From: Ephemerocybe angulata | Taxonomy: Eukaryota > Basidiomycota > Agaricomycetes > Agaricales > Psathyrellaceae | NCBI GenBank assembly: GCA_013368325.1 | Contig: JAACJK010000001.1 | Span: 992,001 to 1,056,000, forward strand | Length of the DNA: 64,000 nucleotides | Reading direction: 5' to 3' | Shown: positions 18,704 through 27,433 of the stretch, piece by piece | How the letters are laid out: each line of letters starts with the position of its first letter | Position numbering within the stretch: the stretch's first letter is position 1 | Made by a program: the position numbers and the translations under genes | The notes under the pieces: model-generated | Database searches by the model: none | What the model was told of the DNA's origin: nothing | The model's input: the letters and a program-made list of their open reading frames with translations, nothing else

Positions 18704-20516
18704 TTTCGTCCCAAGATATATGAGGTATAACGATTGGGGGTTAGCTGAACCCATGCGAGCTGTGGATTGGACTACAGTTGCTTCGCCCCTTCCTTCACCA
18801 CCCATCGAAGTCCTTTCCGACCCGGCAGTCTCGAAAACTATTGCCGATAACCCACACCTCTTCAAAATCATTACACCAATCGATATAGACGCTTTCGAAC
18901 TCGCACTCGACTCCCATCCGAATCAACCTTTTTGTCAATCCGTCGTCAGATCCCTTCGCGAAGGCTTTTGGCCGTTCGCTTCGATTCCGGAGAATTACCC
19001 TTTGATCTACGAGGCACCTCAGCCGGAAATGGACGACGAAGAGCAACGACAATTTCTTCGTGAACAACGGGATATTGAGCTGGAGGAAGGAAGATATTCT
19101 GAAGGTTTTCTTGTGCTGTTGGATGGCATGGTGCGCATGCCTAACTTCGCCGTTCCGAAGGATAATGGTACGGCGTGGAGACAAGTCGTAAACCATAGCT
19201 ATGGTCCGCATGCCTTGAACCTCCTAGTCGACAAGGATGCGATGGGAAAAGCTCCCTTGGATGGTATGCGAGTATTCGGTCCAGTGCTCGTTCACTTTCA
19301 ACGCCAATTCCCCGGCGTGAAGCTCATACTCTGGAAATCTGACGTCAAGGGAGCGTACCGTTTGATCTCCATGCACCGTTACTGGCAGATAAAACAGGTC
19401 GAGGCCGTTGACGACGTCAACTATATTAACCGCTGCAATGTCTTTGGCGGGACGGCATCCCAGATCCTCTTTATTGCCTTCATGGCTCTAGTGAACTGGA
19501 TCTCGGTATACGTCTATTCTATCCCTAACATCTCTGAATACTCTGATGACCATTTCGGCGTCGCACGTGCCGACGATATGGAATGGTACGAGCCATACCA
19601 CAAGCTCATGCCTGGTCCTCAGGCTCAACTCTTACGCGTCTGGGATCGTCTTGGTGTTCCTCATAAGGAATCCAAGCAGGTCTTCGGGAATCCTTTGACC
19701 ATCATTGGCATTTCCGTTGATACTGAAGCTATGACTTTGAACCTTCCCTTGCAGGCCCGGGATGATCTGCTTCAGGAGTTGGATTTATGGTGCGACGACT
19801 CTGGGCAATTCGCTCGGAAAGGCGCAGCATTGCGTCGATGGCAACAGCTAGCCGGTTGGTTGAATTGGTCTTTCAACGTCTATCCGTTGCTTCGTCCTTG
19901 CTTGGCCAATGTTTATATGAAGATGCGGGGTAAATCTAACCCCAAGGGGAAGATTCGTCCCAATAACGCCGTGCGAAAGGATTTAGCTTGGGCTCGGAAC
20001 CACATCGTCGCTTCGTCTGGGGTACACCTTTTGAAGTGTGCACATTGGGACCCTCACGATGAAGCTGACATGACTGTGTTCTGTGATGCCTCTCTCGAGG
20101 GCATGGGTTTCTGGATCAAGAGTCTAAACCTCGGATTCTACGCCGACACCATTGATACCCAGGGAGAAGAATTTATCTTCTTTCATGAAAGTCTTTGCGT
20201 GCTTTCTGCTCTCCATTATATGGATTGTGAGCTTGGCATGCCAAGGCGAGCAACGATTTTCACCGACAACTCTAACACGGTCGACATTTTTAACTCCCTC
20301 GCGGCATCCCCTCGTATCAACCCAATTCTGATGGCTGCCTCCGACATCGCGTTGGAATCCTGTTCCGACTTCAAAGTCTTGTTTGTCCCGGGCATCGACA
20401 ATCAAGTCGCTGACGCCCTATCACGCTTCGATGGCGACCGCGCTATGTCTCTTAGTCCCGGAATCAAGCTGCAGAGATTTACACCCCCACGTATCACGTT
20501 GGGGGAGCAGCTATGA
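17328..20516 (+). CDS. Ngaro-3 ORF2, reverse transcriptase/RNase H
   Basis: The translation is identical to copy 1 ORF2: 1062 residues, with the N-terminal part overlapping Gag in another frame and complete RT and RNase H motifs. Confidence 0.9.
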   Translation: MEHIFLPTSLLDRLEGMEEKMVQKTQPSFKGRPLEQRIDRGPLISRIPRARSASPMGRKTNLDHSQGRPFKRQRLSSRMSDNGTLKPTSPLDDCSPSLISTENIPKPSALNEGEASSTSWTRSKKRRESKKRQLARERELKLPYASDHDHEIPAQGLLSRIEMEAPVRTMDGQVQTGTPTPQSAEANDSVSDGINCHGPRGTTSIPPTSPMPPAYETKSFCGSSNSTYPSPFPISSSHPPHLSDFQSLNGGKSLKDMPSTSTRCSGTCTSAKLLNRVLHAWETKNSYFQQPRGLPVSRMPGNGRPRGTPHLKLTNSSSNTGVVNCENMGTKSDVSLPQGSLIPQIESSTMTTPYESMSKVELQCDSRTLTDSRTSSTPTSRLTASNPNVESRQRKGRVETSAVVDQPLEKDLESVTGITTRVDARGRMESVDSDMCVANAESLDMESPHVKVEEGRRRNFVPRYMRYNDWGLAEPMRAVDWTTVASPLPSPPIEVLSDPAVSKTIADNPHLFKIITPIDIDAFELALDSHPNQPFCQSVVRSLREGFWPFASIPENYPLIYEAPQPEMDDEEQRQFLREQRDIELEEGRYSEGFLVLLDGMVRMPNFAVPKDNGTAWRQVVNHSYGPHALNLLVDKDAMGKAPLDGMRVFGPVLVHFQRQFPGVKLILWKSDVKGAYRLISMHRYWQIKQVEAVDDVNYINRCNVFGGTASQILFIAFMALVNWISVYVYSIPNISEYSDDHFGVARADDMEWYEPYHKLMPGPQAQLLRVWDRLGVPHKESKQVFGNPLTIIGISVDTEAMTLNLPLQARDDLLQELDLWCDDSGQFARKGAALRRWQQLAGWLNWSFNVYPLLRPCLANVYMKMRGKSNPKGKIRPNNAVRKDLAWARNHIVASSGVHLLKCAHWDPHDEADMTVFCDASLEGMGFWIKSLNLGFYADTIDTQGEEFIFFHESLCVLSALHYMDCELGMPRRATIFTDNSNTVDIFNSLAASPRINPILMAASDIALESCSDFKVLFVPGIDNQVADALSRFDGDRAMSLSPGIKLQRFTPPRITLGEQL

Positions 20517-20597
20517 ATGACGTGATGTCCCTCCGTCCACATCAACCTTCAGGCTTCACGCCGCCCGTGGACGGAGGACGACTTTGCGGATAGGCGG

Positions 20598-21539
20598 ATG
20601 GTCGTCCTCGGAATGAGGCTCGACCACTCCACCTGGACTACTTATGCTTCAGCCTACAACTCTTGGAAGGCATTTTGTGACCTTCACCAATATTCTCTTG
20701 AACCAACTCCCACCACCATGTCTAATTTTGTTATGTTCATGTCCGATCACATCAAGATGTCCTCAATCGTTTCCTATTTGTCCGGAATCACGCAAGTTCT
20801 GGAGCCGTACTATCCTTCGATTCGCGCAGTACGAAATTCAGCCCTCGTCAAAGACACCATCGTTGGTTGTAAACGACTCCGAAATACACCCGTCACACGA
20901 AAGTCCCCCATTTCTCTTCCCATGTTACGGAACGTCGTTGCCAAGGGCTTTTTGTCTTACAACGATTGTTTATTCCAAACCATGCTCGTCGGCGGCTTTC
21001 ATGCACTCCTACGTCTCGGCGACCTCACGAATCCAGACAAACCAGATCTCAAAAACCCAGCCAAATTCTCCAGACGTTCATCAGTAAAGCGCCTCGCTCT
21101 CGACGCTTGGTCTTTCACACTTCCGGCGCATAAAGCCGATAGGTTTTTCGAGGGGAGTACTATCCTCTTGAAGAACCTCTGGTTGGGGATCGATATCATA
21201 GAGATCTTTTCAACTTACCTCACTGCACGCGACCGTCATCATCCCTTTCTCGCCCCGCTTTGGTTAACCGAATGCGGAGAAATCCCCACACGGCGTTTCT
21301 TCCTAACGAGGTTACATGACCTCGACTGGGGACCCGCCTTTAAGGGACAATCCATGCGCGCTGGTGGAGCTACAGCACTTGCTGACCTGGGGGCCAGTCC
21401 AGATATCATTCAGGCCATCGGTCGATGGTCTTCCGAAGCCTGGAAAATCTACGTACGCAAGCATCCCGTTTTATTGGATCACTTCGCTCGACATTCCGCA
21501 ACCGTTCCTCCTCACCATCGCCCTTCGGGCTCATCTTAA
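20598..21539 (+). CDS. Ngaro-3 ORF3, tyrosine recombinase
   Basis: The translation is identical to copy 1 ORF3 (Arg139, Arg254, Tyr285, Gln251 in place of the box II His). Arg160 is present here, which marks the copy 2 change as derived. Confidence 0.9.
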   Translation: MVVLGMRLDHSTWTTYASAYNSWKAFCDLHQYSLEPTPTTMSNFVMFMSDHIKMSSIVSYLSGITQVLEPYYPSIRAVRNSALVKDTIVGCKRLRNTPVTRKSPISLPMLRNVVAKGFLSYNDCLFQTMLVGGFHALLRLGDLTNPDKPDLKNPAKFSRRSSVKRLALDAWSFTLPAHKADRFFEGSTILLKNLWLGIDIIEIFSTYLTARDRHHPFLAPLWLTECGEIPTRRFFLTRLHDLDWGPAFKGQSMRAGGATALADLGASPDIIQAIGRWSSEAWKIYVRKHPVLLDHFARHSATVPPHHRPSGSS

Positions 21540-21607
21540 AATCTTGTTTCTCCTTTCCTTTTTACTTGTTTTCCTTTTTGTTGTTCTTCTTCTTTCTTGT
21601 GTAGGAT

Positions 21608-22196
21608 AGGATTGCCGTACCGGTTGCCTGTCCTAGGTACAAGGTGTAATATTGATTATCTTATTCGGGGGAATCGCCCGTTCCCCCGGTCCTGCTATTT
21701 CTCCTCGTCCCTTCGGTGATACGACATTGGTCTGGTTAAAAGACGTGTGTTTTCCTAAGGGCAATGGAGGCCGCTTTGACGAGGACAAACAACGTTGTGA
21801 TGGAATATGACGAGAAGGTGCTGACATAGGGTAGGGCCTTGCTTGGTCAACCTGAATCCCTTTGGTCGGTGGAGCATGTCTGAGACCTTGGTAGGGAGGG
21901 TCAGCGCAGTCGGTCTCGTCCTTATTTCTTACCATCTATCATCGTTGTGTTCCTCGTCTGCGATATCTCGGTTTTTTCGTCTCCCACCCACCCACTACCA
22001 AAAAAGGATTGCCGTACCGGTTGCCTGTCCTAGGTACAAGGTGTAATATTGATTATCTTATTCGGGGGCAGGACCGGGGGAAGTACCGGTTGCCTGTCCT
22101 AGGTACAAGGTGTAATATTGATTATCTTATTCGGGGGAATCGCCCGTTCCCCCGGTCCTGCTATTTCTCCTCGTCCCTTCGGTGATACGACATTGG
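21608..22196 (+). repeat. Ngaro-3 B1-A2-B2 block
   Basis: The arrangement is as in copies 1 and 2, including the internally duplicated B2. Confidence 0.9.
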
Positions 22197-22892
22197 GCGC
22201 TACACCTTGGCTAGTACACCTCGAGCTCCATCCGGGAGCTGAGCAGGTATATATGGCGCTTATTCTTCAATCCTGTTTCAAAAATCTGATAACGCCAAAC
22301 AGCTCATACTCGTTACTCGGGAATCCGACATTGGAAGGTTCTCTGGGGGGATCTCACGACGAAGTGCTGGGCAAGTGCTGGGATGCATGGGATTGAGCTG
22401 GAGATGCTCTAGCCTATTACTGCTCTCCGTTATGTATTTAAACTTGATTTAATCTTACACTTTGAGTCTACAGTTGTGAATCAATGACTTGGAATAGTAG
22501 ACTTTAGCTGCTCAGTTTGCCCTCTCCTAGCACCGATGTGATGGTTCAATCTCTTCATCACATCTATGATCTAGGCGAGTAGCAGGTCCCCGAAAGGGAG
22601 TTATAGATAGTTTTTCGGGGATTTACACACCAGTAGCATGCATATTCATCAGAATCCCGCCCCATTTGGATGAATCAAAATAAACCTTGAGAATACTGCC
22701 CAAAGGAATACCCGCTGGGCTCCCGATATCGTGGACGGCGTAGGTTGGTGTAAACTCAATTTCAAACCAAAAGTAAGCTATACTGAGCTCTATCTTCTCC
22801 CCCCTCCTCCTCCCCCTTCCTCTTTTGGAATTCAATTTCGTTTAGTTATTTATTCTATTTCTCGCTACACACACCAGTAGCGAGCCAGTTGG

Positions 22893-23859
22893 GGCTCGCC
22901 GCTCATGCCAGTAGCTGCAACTGCAACTGCAACTGGAAAATTATGTAATCAATATCGTGAGAATGATCTGCTAAGTCTGGTAACCGCCGTGTTTCTCTTC
23001 CTCCTCATCGTACATTCCCTTATTTCTATCTTCCATTCGCGCTACCCTTCTATACTATCTTTTCGTCAACTAAATACACTGTTTTCAGCCATAGACCTCC
23101 GCAGACCCCATTGAACCCCACTCAAGAGTCAAGCCTCGAGAATCACGATCACCTAAGCGTTCCTATTAAGCGCTACACCTTGGCTAGTACACCTCGAGCT
23201 CCATCCGGGAGCTGAGCAGGTATATATGGCGCTTATTCTTCAATCCTGTTTCAAAAATCTGATAACGCCAAACAGCTCATACTCGTTACTCGGGAATCCG
23301 ACATTGGAAGGTTCTCTGGGGGGATCTCACGACGAAGTGCTGGGCAAGTGCTGGGATGCATGGGATTGAGCTGGAGATGCTCTAGCCTATTACTGCTCTC
23401 CGTTATGTATTTAAACTTGATTTAATCTTACACTTTGAGTCTACAGTTGTGAATCAATGACTTGGAATAGTAGACTTTAGCTGCTCAGTTTGCCCTCTCC
23501 TAGCACCGATGTGATGGTTCAATCTCTTCATCACATCTATGATCTAGGCGAGTAGCAGGTCCCCGAAAGGGAGTTATAGATAGTTTTTCGGGGATTTACA
23601 CACCAGTAGCATGCATATTCATCAGAATCCCGCCCCATTTGGATGAATCAAAATAAACCTTGAGAATACTGCCCAAAGGAATACCCGCTGGGCTCCCGAT
23701 ATCGTGGACGGCGTAGGTTGGTGTAAACTCAATTTCAAACCAAAAGTAAGCTATACTGAGCTCTATCTTCTCCCCCCTCCTCCTCCCCCTTCCTCTTTTG
23801 GAATTCAATTTCGTTTAGTTATTTATTCTATTTCTCGCTACACACACCAGTAGCGAGCC
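22893..23859 (+). mobile_element. R repeat copy 4, uninterrupted (empty site)
   Basis: This 967-bp unit begins GGCTCGC and ends GCGAGCC. At 23169/23170 the sequence cctattaa runs straight into gcgctac, exactly where the other three copies hold Ngaro. It therefore shows the pre-insertion state and proves that Ngaro insertion neither duplicated nor removed R bases. A 13-base direct repeat (acacaccagtagc) occurs at 23598-23610 and 23842-23854, and its core ccagtagc recurs near the left end (22908-22915). There is no convincing ORF. It has no recognised family. The inverted ends and the 9-bp flanking duplication suggest a non-autonomous DNA transposon. Confidence 0.75.
23560..23594 (+). other. 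Hairpin in R copy 4
   Basis: A perfect 9-bp stem (tccccgaaa / tttcgggga) encloses a 17-base loop, 265 bp from the right end of R. The same hairpin is found in the other R copies. Confidence 0.6.
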
Positions 23860-23868
23860 GCAAGTTGG
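23860..23868. other. Right 9-bp direct repeat (target-site duplication) of the array
   Basis: gcaagttgg matches 4455-4463. Its right edge lies 25 bp before the first base of the tRNA-Lys gene. Confidence 0.75.
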
Positions 23869-23893
23869 ACTGGCCTAAAGCTTAGCTTTCAGC

Positions 23894-23985
23894 GCCCGCC
23901 TAGCTCAATCGGATAGAGCGTCAGACTCTTACGTCATAGGCTTGGGTGCATCTGAAGGCTGCGAGTTCGACCCTCGCGGTGGGCT
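23894..23985 (+). tRNA. tRNA-Lys (CTT) with an 18-base intron
   Basis: A full cloverleaf can be drawn. The acceptor GCCCGCC pairs with GGTGGGC (one G-U), the D stem is GCTC/GAGC, the anticodon stem TCAGA/TCTGA, the anticodon CTT at 23928-23930, and the T arm GCGAG-TTCGACC-CTCGC. An 18-base intron (23932-23949) follows position 37, as expected for nuclear tRNA introns. Internal A and B boxes are present and a Pol III T5 terminator lies at 23994-23998. The discriminator base reads T, which is uncommon. The array's right duplication sits in the region where TFIIIB normally binds. Confidence 0.93.
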
Positions 23986-24174
23986 ACTTTCTCTTTTTGG
24001 TCATATTTTGCTCCGATTCTCCGGGCCATCCGGAAGCCGGAGTAACAAGTTCTCGTCGTCGGAGTCGCCGTCATACCTTCAACTTCGCTGTCTCTTGACT
24101 CTTTTACGTCGCCTCTACCTTCACTGAAACCGGGTCCACCTTCAGACGACTGGTGGGATACACAGGGACAAGTT

Positions 24175-25582
24175 ATGCTGGCCTTGAGGAATTGTTACCC
24201 GAAGACATTTCGCCTTGGGTGTGCGTTCCCTCGTTTCCTGCCTCTCCGATTCCAACTCACAAAATACTCTCAAAGATAGCCCTTCCAATCCGAAGTGTGC
24301 ACAATGGGAACACCAGAATTGTGGTTCCAGCCCGACTTCACTACGAGGTGGACGCGCCTGAGGGAAGTGACTACAAGACGGGCGCTGTCATTATCCTTCA
24401 TGGCCTATTGTAAGCCAAAACTCATGTACAATGCCGTTGTGTAGGCTAACCTGTTTTCAGTGGCTCAAGGAGAAATTGGAATAGTCTTGGAAAGGCTATG
24501 GCGGAGCGTTCGCAGAGGCCTATATACCGACTAGTGAGTTCTATTGGAACATTGGGTCTTGAGTTTGCTAAAGGAATGCAGGATCTCCGGAATCATGGGA
24601 CGTCACCGCATGCAGAGCCTATGAACTACAGCGCCATGGCAGAAGATGTTTGGGACTATATAATGCGACACGAACTCAAGAAAGTTACGGTTCTGGGACA
24701 CTCTATGTGTGTGCCTTTCGAATACAGCTACCTTGTAGCAGTCCGCTGACATTTGGGACACAGGGGAGGAAAGGTCGCGATGGCCATGGCCCTAGGCGCC
24801 GGTCGTGACCAGAAGAAAATGCCGAAGGACGTCCTCGACAAATTGATCGTTGTCGATATCACTCCTCGTACAGCTTCTGCATCTCCAAAGTTCGCATCAT
24901 ACATTGACACTATGCTGGACATTGAACGCAAGCTGTTGAAGACGAGGAAGGAAGCAGACGAAATGCTCCAGACTGTTGAGAAGGTTCGTAACGGTCAATG
25001 AATGCTGTTCCGTCTACTAATGAGCTCATGTCCCTCATTACATCACCACAGCATGCTGGGATTAGAAACTTCCTTCTCACCAACCTCCTTCCCCTCGACA
25101 GAAACTTCCCAAAAGTGGAGTTCCGCCCCCCTCTGGATGTCCTGAAGAATTCCCTGGAAAATCTCGGGCGCTTCCCGTATTCACCTGGGGAGCGCTCATG
25201 GGATGGAAAAGCATTGTTTATCAAGGGCGAGACCAGCGGCTACATCAAACTACCCTGGTGCAAGACAGCGTACATCGACAAATTCTTCCCGAACAACCGG
25301 CTGGAGACGTTGGACGCAGGGCACTGGGGTGAGCGAATTCGATACCGAAAACAACTTCTGTGCTAATGTGCGCCTTTCTCCTAGTCCACGCCGAAAAGTA
25401 AGCCCAAAATCTTCCTCTGCTTTCCTACTGCTCTAACTATTCCCCAAAGGCCGGAAGAATTTATGAAGATAGTATGCGATTTCTTGAAAGAGGGTGTCGA
25501 GTATACAAAGAAGAAAGCAAAGAAGAAAGCTCCCTCTAAAGCCAAAAAAATACAAAATGAACCCCCAACTGACAATGCGTAG
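24175..25582 (+). CDS. ABHD11/IMO32-like mitochondrial alpha/beta hydrolase (copy B)
   Basis: This is a paralog of the hydrolase at 3196-4372, in the opposite orientation. The start at 24175 gives a basic presequence (MLALRNCYPKTFRLG), spliced by an intron holding a ctcac branch site onto HNGNTRIVVPARLHYE. The oxyanion motif VIILHGLF-GS is split by an intron. Then come RLDLRNHGTSPH, the nucleophile elbow VLGHSM-GGKVAMAMAL, the acid region, and the catalytic His in LETLDAGHW before VHAEKPEEF. The C-terminus has an unusual Lys-rich tail (KKKAKKKAPSKAKK) absent from copy A. About six short introns are present. It probably acts in the mitochondrial matrix on an ester or acyl substrate that is not known. 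Confidence 0.88.
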
Positions 25583-25667
25583 ATTCTTAGAAACGGTCCC
25601 AATACTAGTGCTATAGACATATCCAGCCATAGAGGTTGGTATATGTATAATGAAACCCTCGCCCCGT

Positions 25668-26834
25668 TCAGATATATCTCTCGTCCATCCCCTCTAGGGC
25701 ATCCCGATCGACTCCCGTGTCCCCGAGAACATTCTCATACAGGTTCGCGGTCCCCCTGCCGTTTCCGAAGGCCATCAGCGCCCTCCTCTTGTGAAGCTCC
25801 TCCAGCCTCTTCGTTATCTCGTCGAGTTCCCTCGCGCGGTTCCCATTGTCCGCGATATCCCTGCTGGAAGGATACTCATAGCCGCTCCGGGCATCCTGGT
25901 TGCGCTCATCCACCTCTTCTTCCTCCTGCTCCTCATCAGAGTAACCGCTGCAATCAGAATCGGTATCGTCGTCTTCCTTGAAGGGTCCTGCGCCCATCTG
26001 CTCCCTCCTCATCTCGCGCTCGTTCTCGTCCGCCTGGAGCTGCAAGAGGAAGAGGTACTGGTCGAACTCGGAGGGCAGCTCCCACCTCACGTCCTCGATG
26101 AAATGCATGCGGCGGATATACCCAGACTTGCGCTCGAGCTCTGCGGCACGCGCAGCAGTCATGCCCACGCGCAGCCCATTCTCGTTTTGCTCGACGACTC
26201 CCGAGTCGTCCCCGTCGGTATGGAGGTGCTGCAGCTCGAATGCCGCGCTGCGGCGGCGCGCGATGTCGATGCGGCGCCTCCACAGCTCGCGCGTCTCGTC
26301 GATGTTCTCGATTTGCGAGCTCGAGAAGAAGGAGCAGTAAGTTGGCTTGGGGTATGGTGCGGCACGGCCTCGGAGCCGGTTCGTGGGCTCCTGCGCAGTG
26401 TTGCCCGGGGAATCTAAGGCGGGCTGGTCCTGCCTGTTCTGGTGCGCGAGCATTTTCAATGCGAGAGGCTTCCTGACATTGCTGTCGCTGTCGGTGGTGG
26501 CGGCGCTCGAGGCGCTGGTGGAAGTGTATGCAGAGGACCAGGAGGAGCTGGACGAGTCAGTCGAGTCGGAGTTCATCGGGGCCTCAGAGTCGGTGTAGAC
26601 CGAGAAGGTCCTTCCTTTCATCATGATAGGGGTGGAGGCTGCAGAGGGCTCGGCGATGTTGACGGACGCGCTGTCGCTGTCATTGTCGTCAGACTCCAGG
26701 TCTTTGGAGCGCCGGACAAGTTCGGGCGTGGTGCTGGCCGATGAGTTGTTGGATGCTGGCTGGTGCCGCCTGGGCGAGAACGAGGAAGAGGAGAAGCCGG
26801 ACCCGCCCCGCGTGTCGGACTTGGGGTAATTCAT
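25668..26834 (-). CDS. Ser/Asp/Glu-rich, largely disordered protein
   Basis: This is a single-exon gene of about 388 codons from the ATG at 26834. The first ~130 residues are Ser/Thr/Asp-rich and low in complexity. The middle section (ELWRRRIDIARRRSAAFELQ, then RMHFIEDVRWELPSEFDQYL) appears helical. An acidic run (DEEQEEEEVDE) follows, and the protein ends in a coiled-coil-like segment (ELDEITKRLEELHKRR). I recognise no domain. Codon use is GC-rich, which creates long shadow ORFs on the opposite strand. It lies tail-to-tail with hydrolase copy B, only 85 bp away. It may be a nuclear or scaffold protein, but nothing in the sequence proves this. Confidence 0.7.
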   Translation of the reverse strand: MNYPKSDTRGGSGFSSSSFSPRRHQPASNNSSASTTPELVRRSKDLESDDNDSDSASVNIAEPSAASTPIMMKGRTFSVYTDSEAPMNSDSTDSSSSSWSSAYTSTSASSAATTDSDSNVRKPLALKMLAHQNRQDQPALDSPGNTAQEPTNRLRGRAAPYPKPTYCSFFSSSQIENIDETRELWRRRIDIARRRSAAFELQHLHTDGDDSGVVEQNENGLRVGMTAARAAELERKSGYIRRMHFIEDVRWELPSEFDQYLFLLQLQADENEREMRREQMGAGPFKEDDDTDSDCSGYSDEEQEEEEVDERNQDARSGYEYPSSRDIADNGNRARELDEITKRLEELHKRRALMAFGNGRGTANLYENVLGDTGVDRDALEGMDERYI

Positions 26835-27433
26835 GGTTGGCGAAGGCGATATTGGGGCGTCGCCCGAGGAGGAGAAGGACAAGACAGTGCTGGGCAGAGG
26901 TGACGACCTTAGAAGGGGCTCACGCTCCCCTTGTGGTTGCTGGTGTTGACCAGTTTCGAGCTCTGTAGCACAGATTCAGCACCACATCCATCGACTCTGG
27001 ACGCTAAACGACACGCACGGCGATCCTCGATGGCGTCTAAATTGGACCGGGTGGATGGGGAAGGAGGTGACTCCGTCGCCTCACTTTGAACACAGGAAAG
27101 TATGAAGGAGCCAATGTGAAATGCGGTAAAACCTTGACAGAGAAGGACAATGGCCTCGGGAAGCATAGTCAAGCCACGGGTGGCGTACCAGCCCGAGTTA
27201 AGAGGACAACAGCCATCCTAAACAGGGTCATAGTAAATTGCGATTGGGGCTGAAGGGGCTGGCTACGATTCCAATACTTGAAATAAAGGAGGCTCCCCTC
27301 AATATCGATCCATTCCAGGGCCCAGGCGTTAGCACTTTCGATGCTAAGCGCAAATGGCGCCATCTCGGTGGGGGCGATGTGGAACGCAGTCAGGGGCAGA
27401 CACAACGACACTTTTAATGTTTCAGGGTGTAAT
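26835..27433. other. Intergenic
   Basis: Upstream region of the disordered-protein gene and downstream region of ARV1. Short ORFs occur but show no recognisable feature. Confidence 0.5.

Larger units (their letters stand above)
17026..22196 (+). mobile_element. Ngaro retrotransposon, copy 3
   Basis: A1 is 17026-17277, B1 21608-21730, A2 21731-21982 and B2 22005-22196. This copy has the full-length version of each homopolymer that differs in copies 1 and 2, giving 5171 bp. It has the same insertion point in R, and all ORFs are intact. Confidence 0.92.
16749..22886 (+). mobile_element. R repeat copy 3, interrupted by Ngaro-3
   Basis: The left part is 16749-17025 and the right part 22197-22886. 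AGTTGG follows at 22887-22892, then the uninterrupted copy 4. Confidence 0.7.
4464..23859 (+). repeat. Tandem array: three R::Ngaro units plus one uninterrupted R
   Basis: Four direct copies of the R repeat begin at 4464, 10606, 16749 and 22893, with spacings of 6142, 6143 and 6144 bp. Each junction reads GCGAGCC-AGTTGG-GGCTCGC. The spacing differences are fully explained by single-base changes in three homopolymers: a C run in B1 and a C run near 10512 in unit 1, and a T run near 11125 in unit 2. The first three R copies contain an Ngaro retrotransposon at the same position and the fourth has none. Such near identity points to very recent amplification, or in part to assembly or base-calling effects. 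Confidence 0.9.

Noticed and set aside
25791..26744. Several plus-strand ORFs of 80-208 codons opposite the Ser-rich gene
   Set aside because: These are shadows created by the GC-rich codon use of the minus-strand gene. Their proteins look random.
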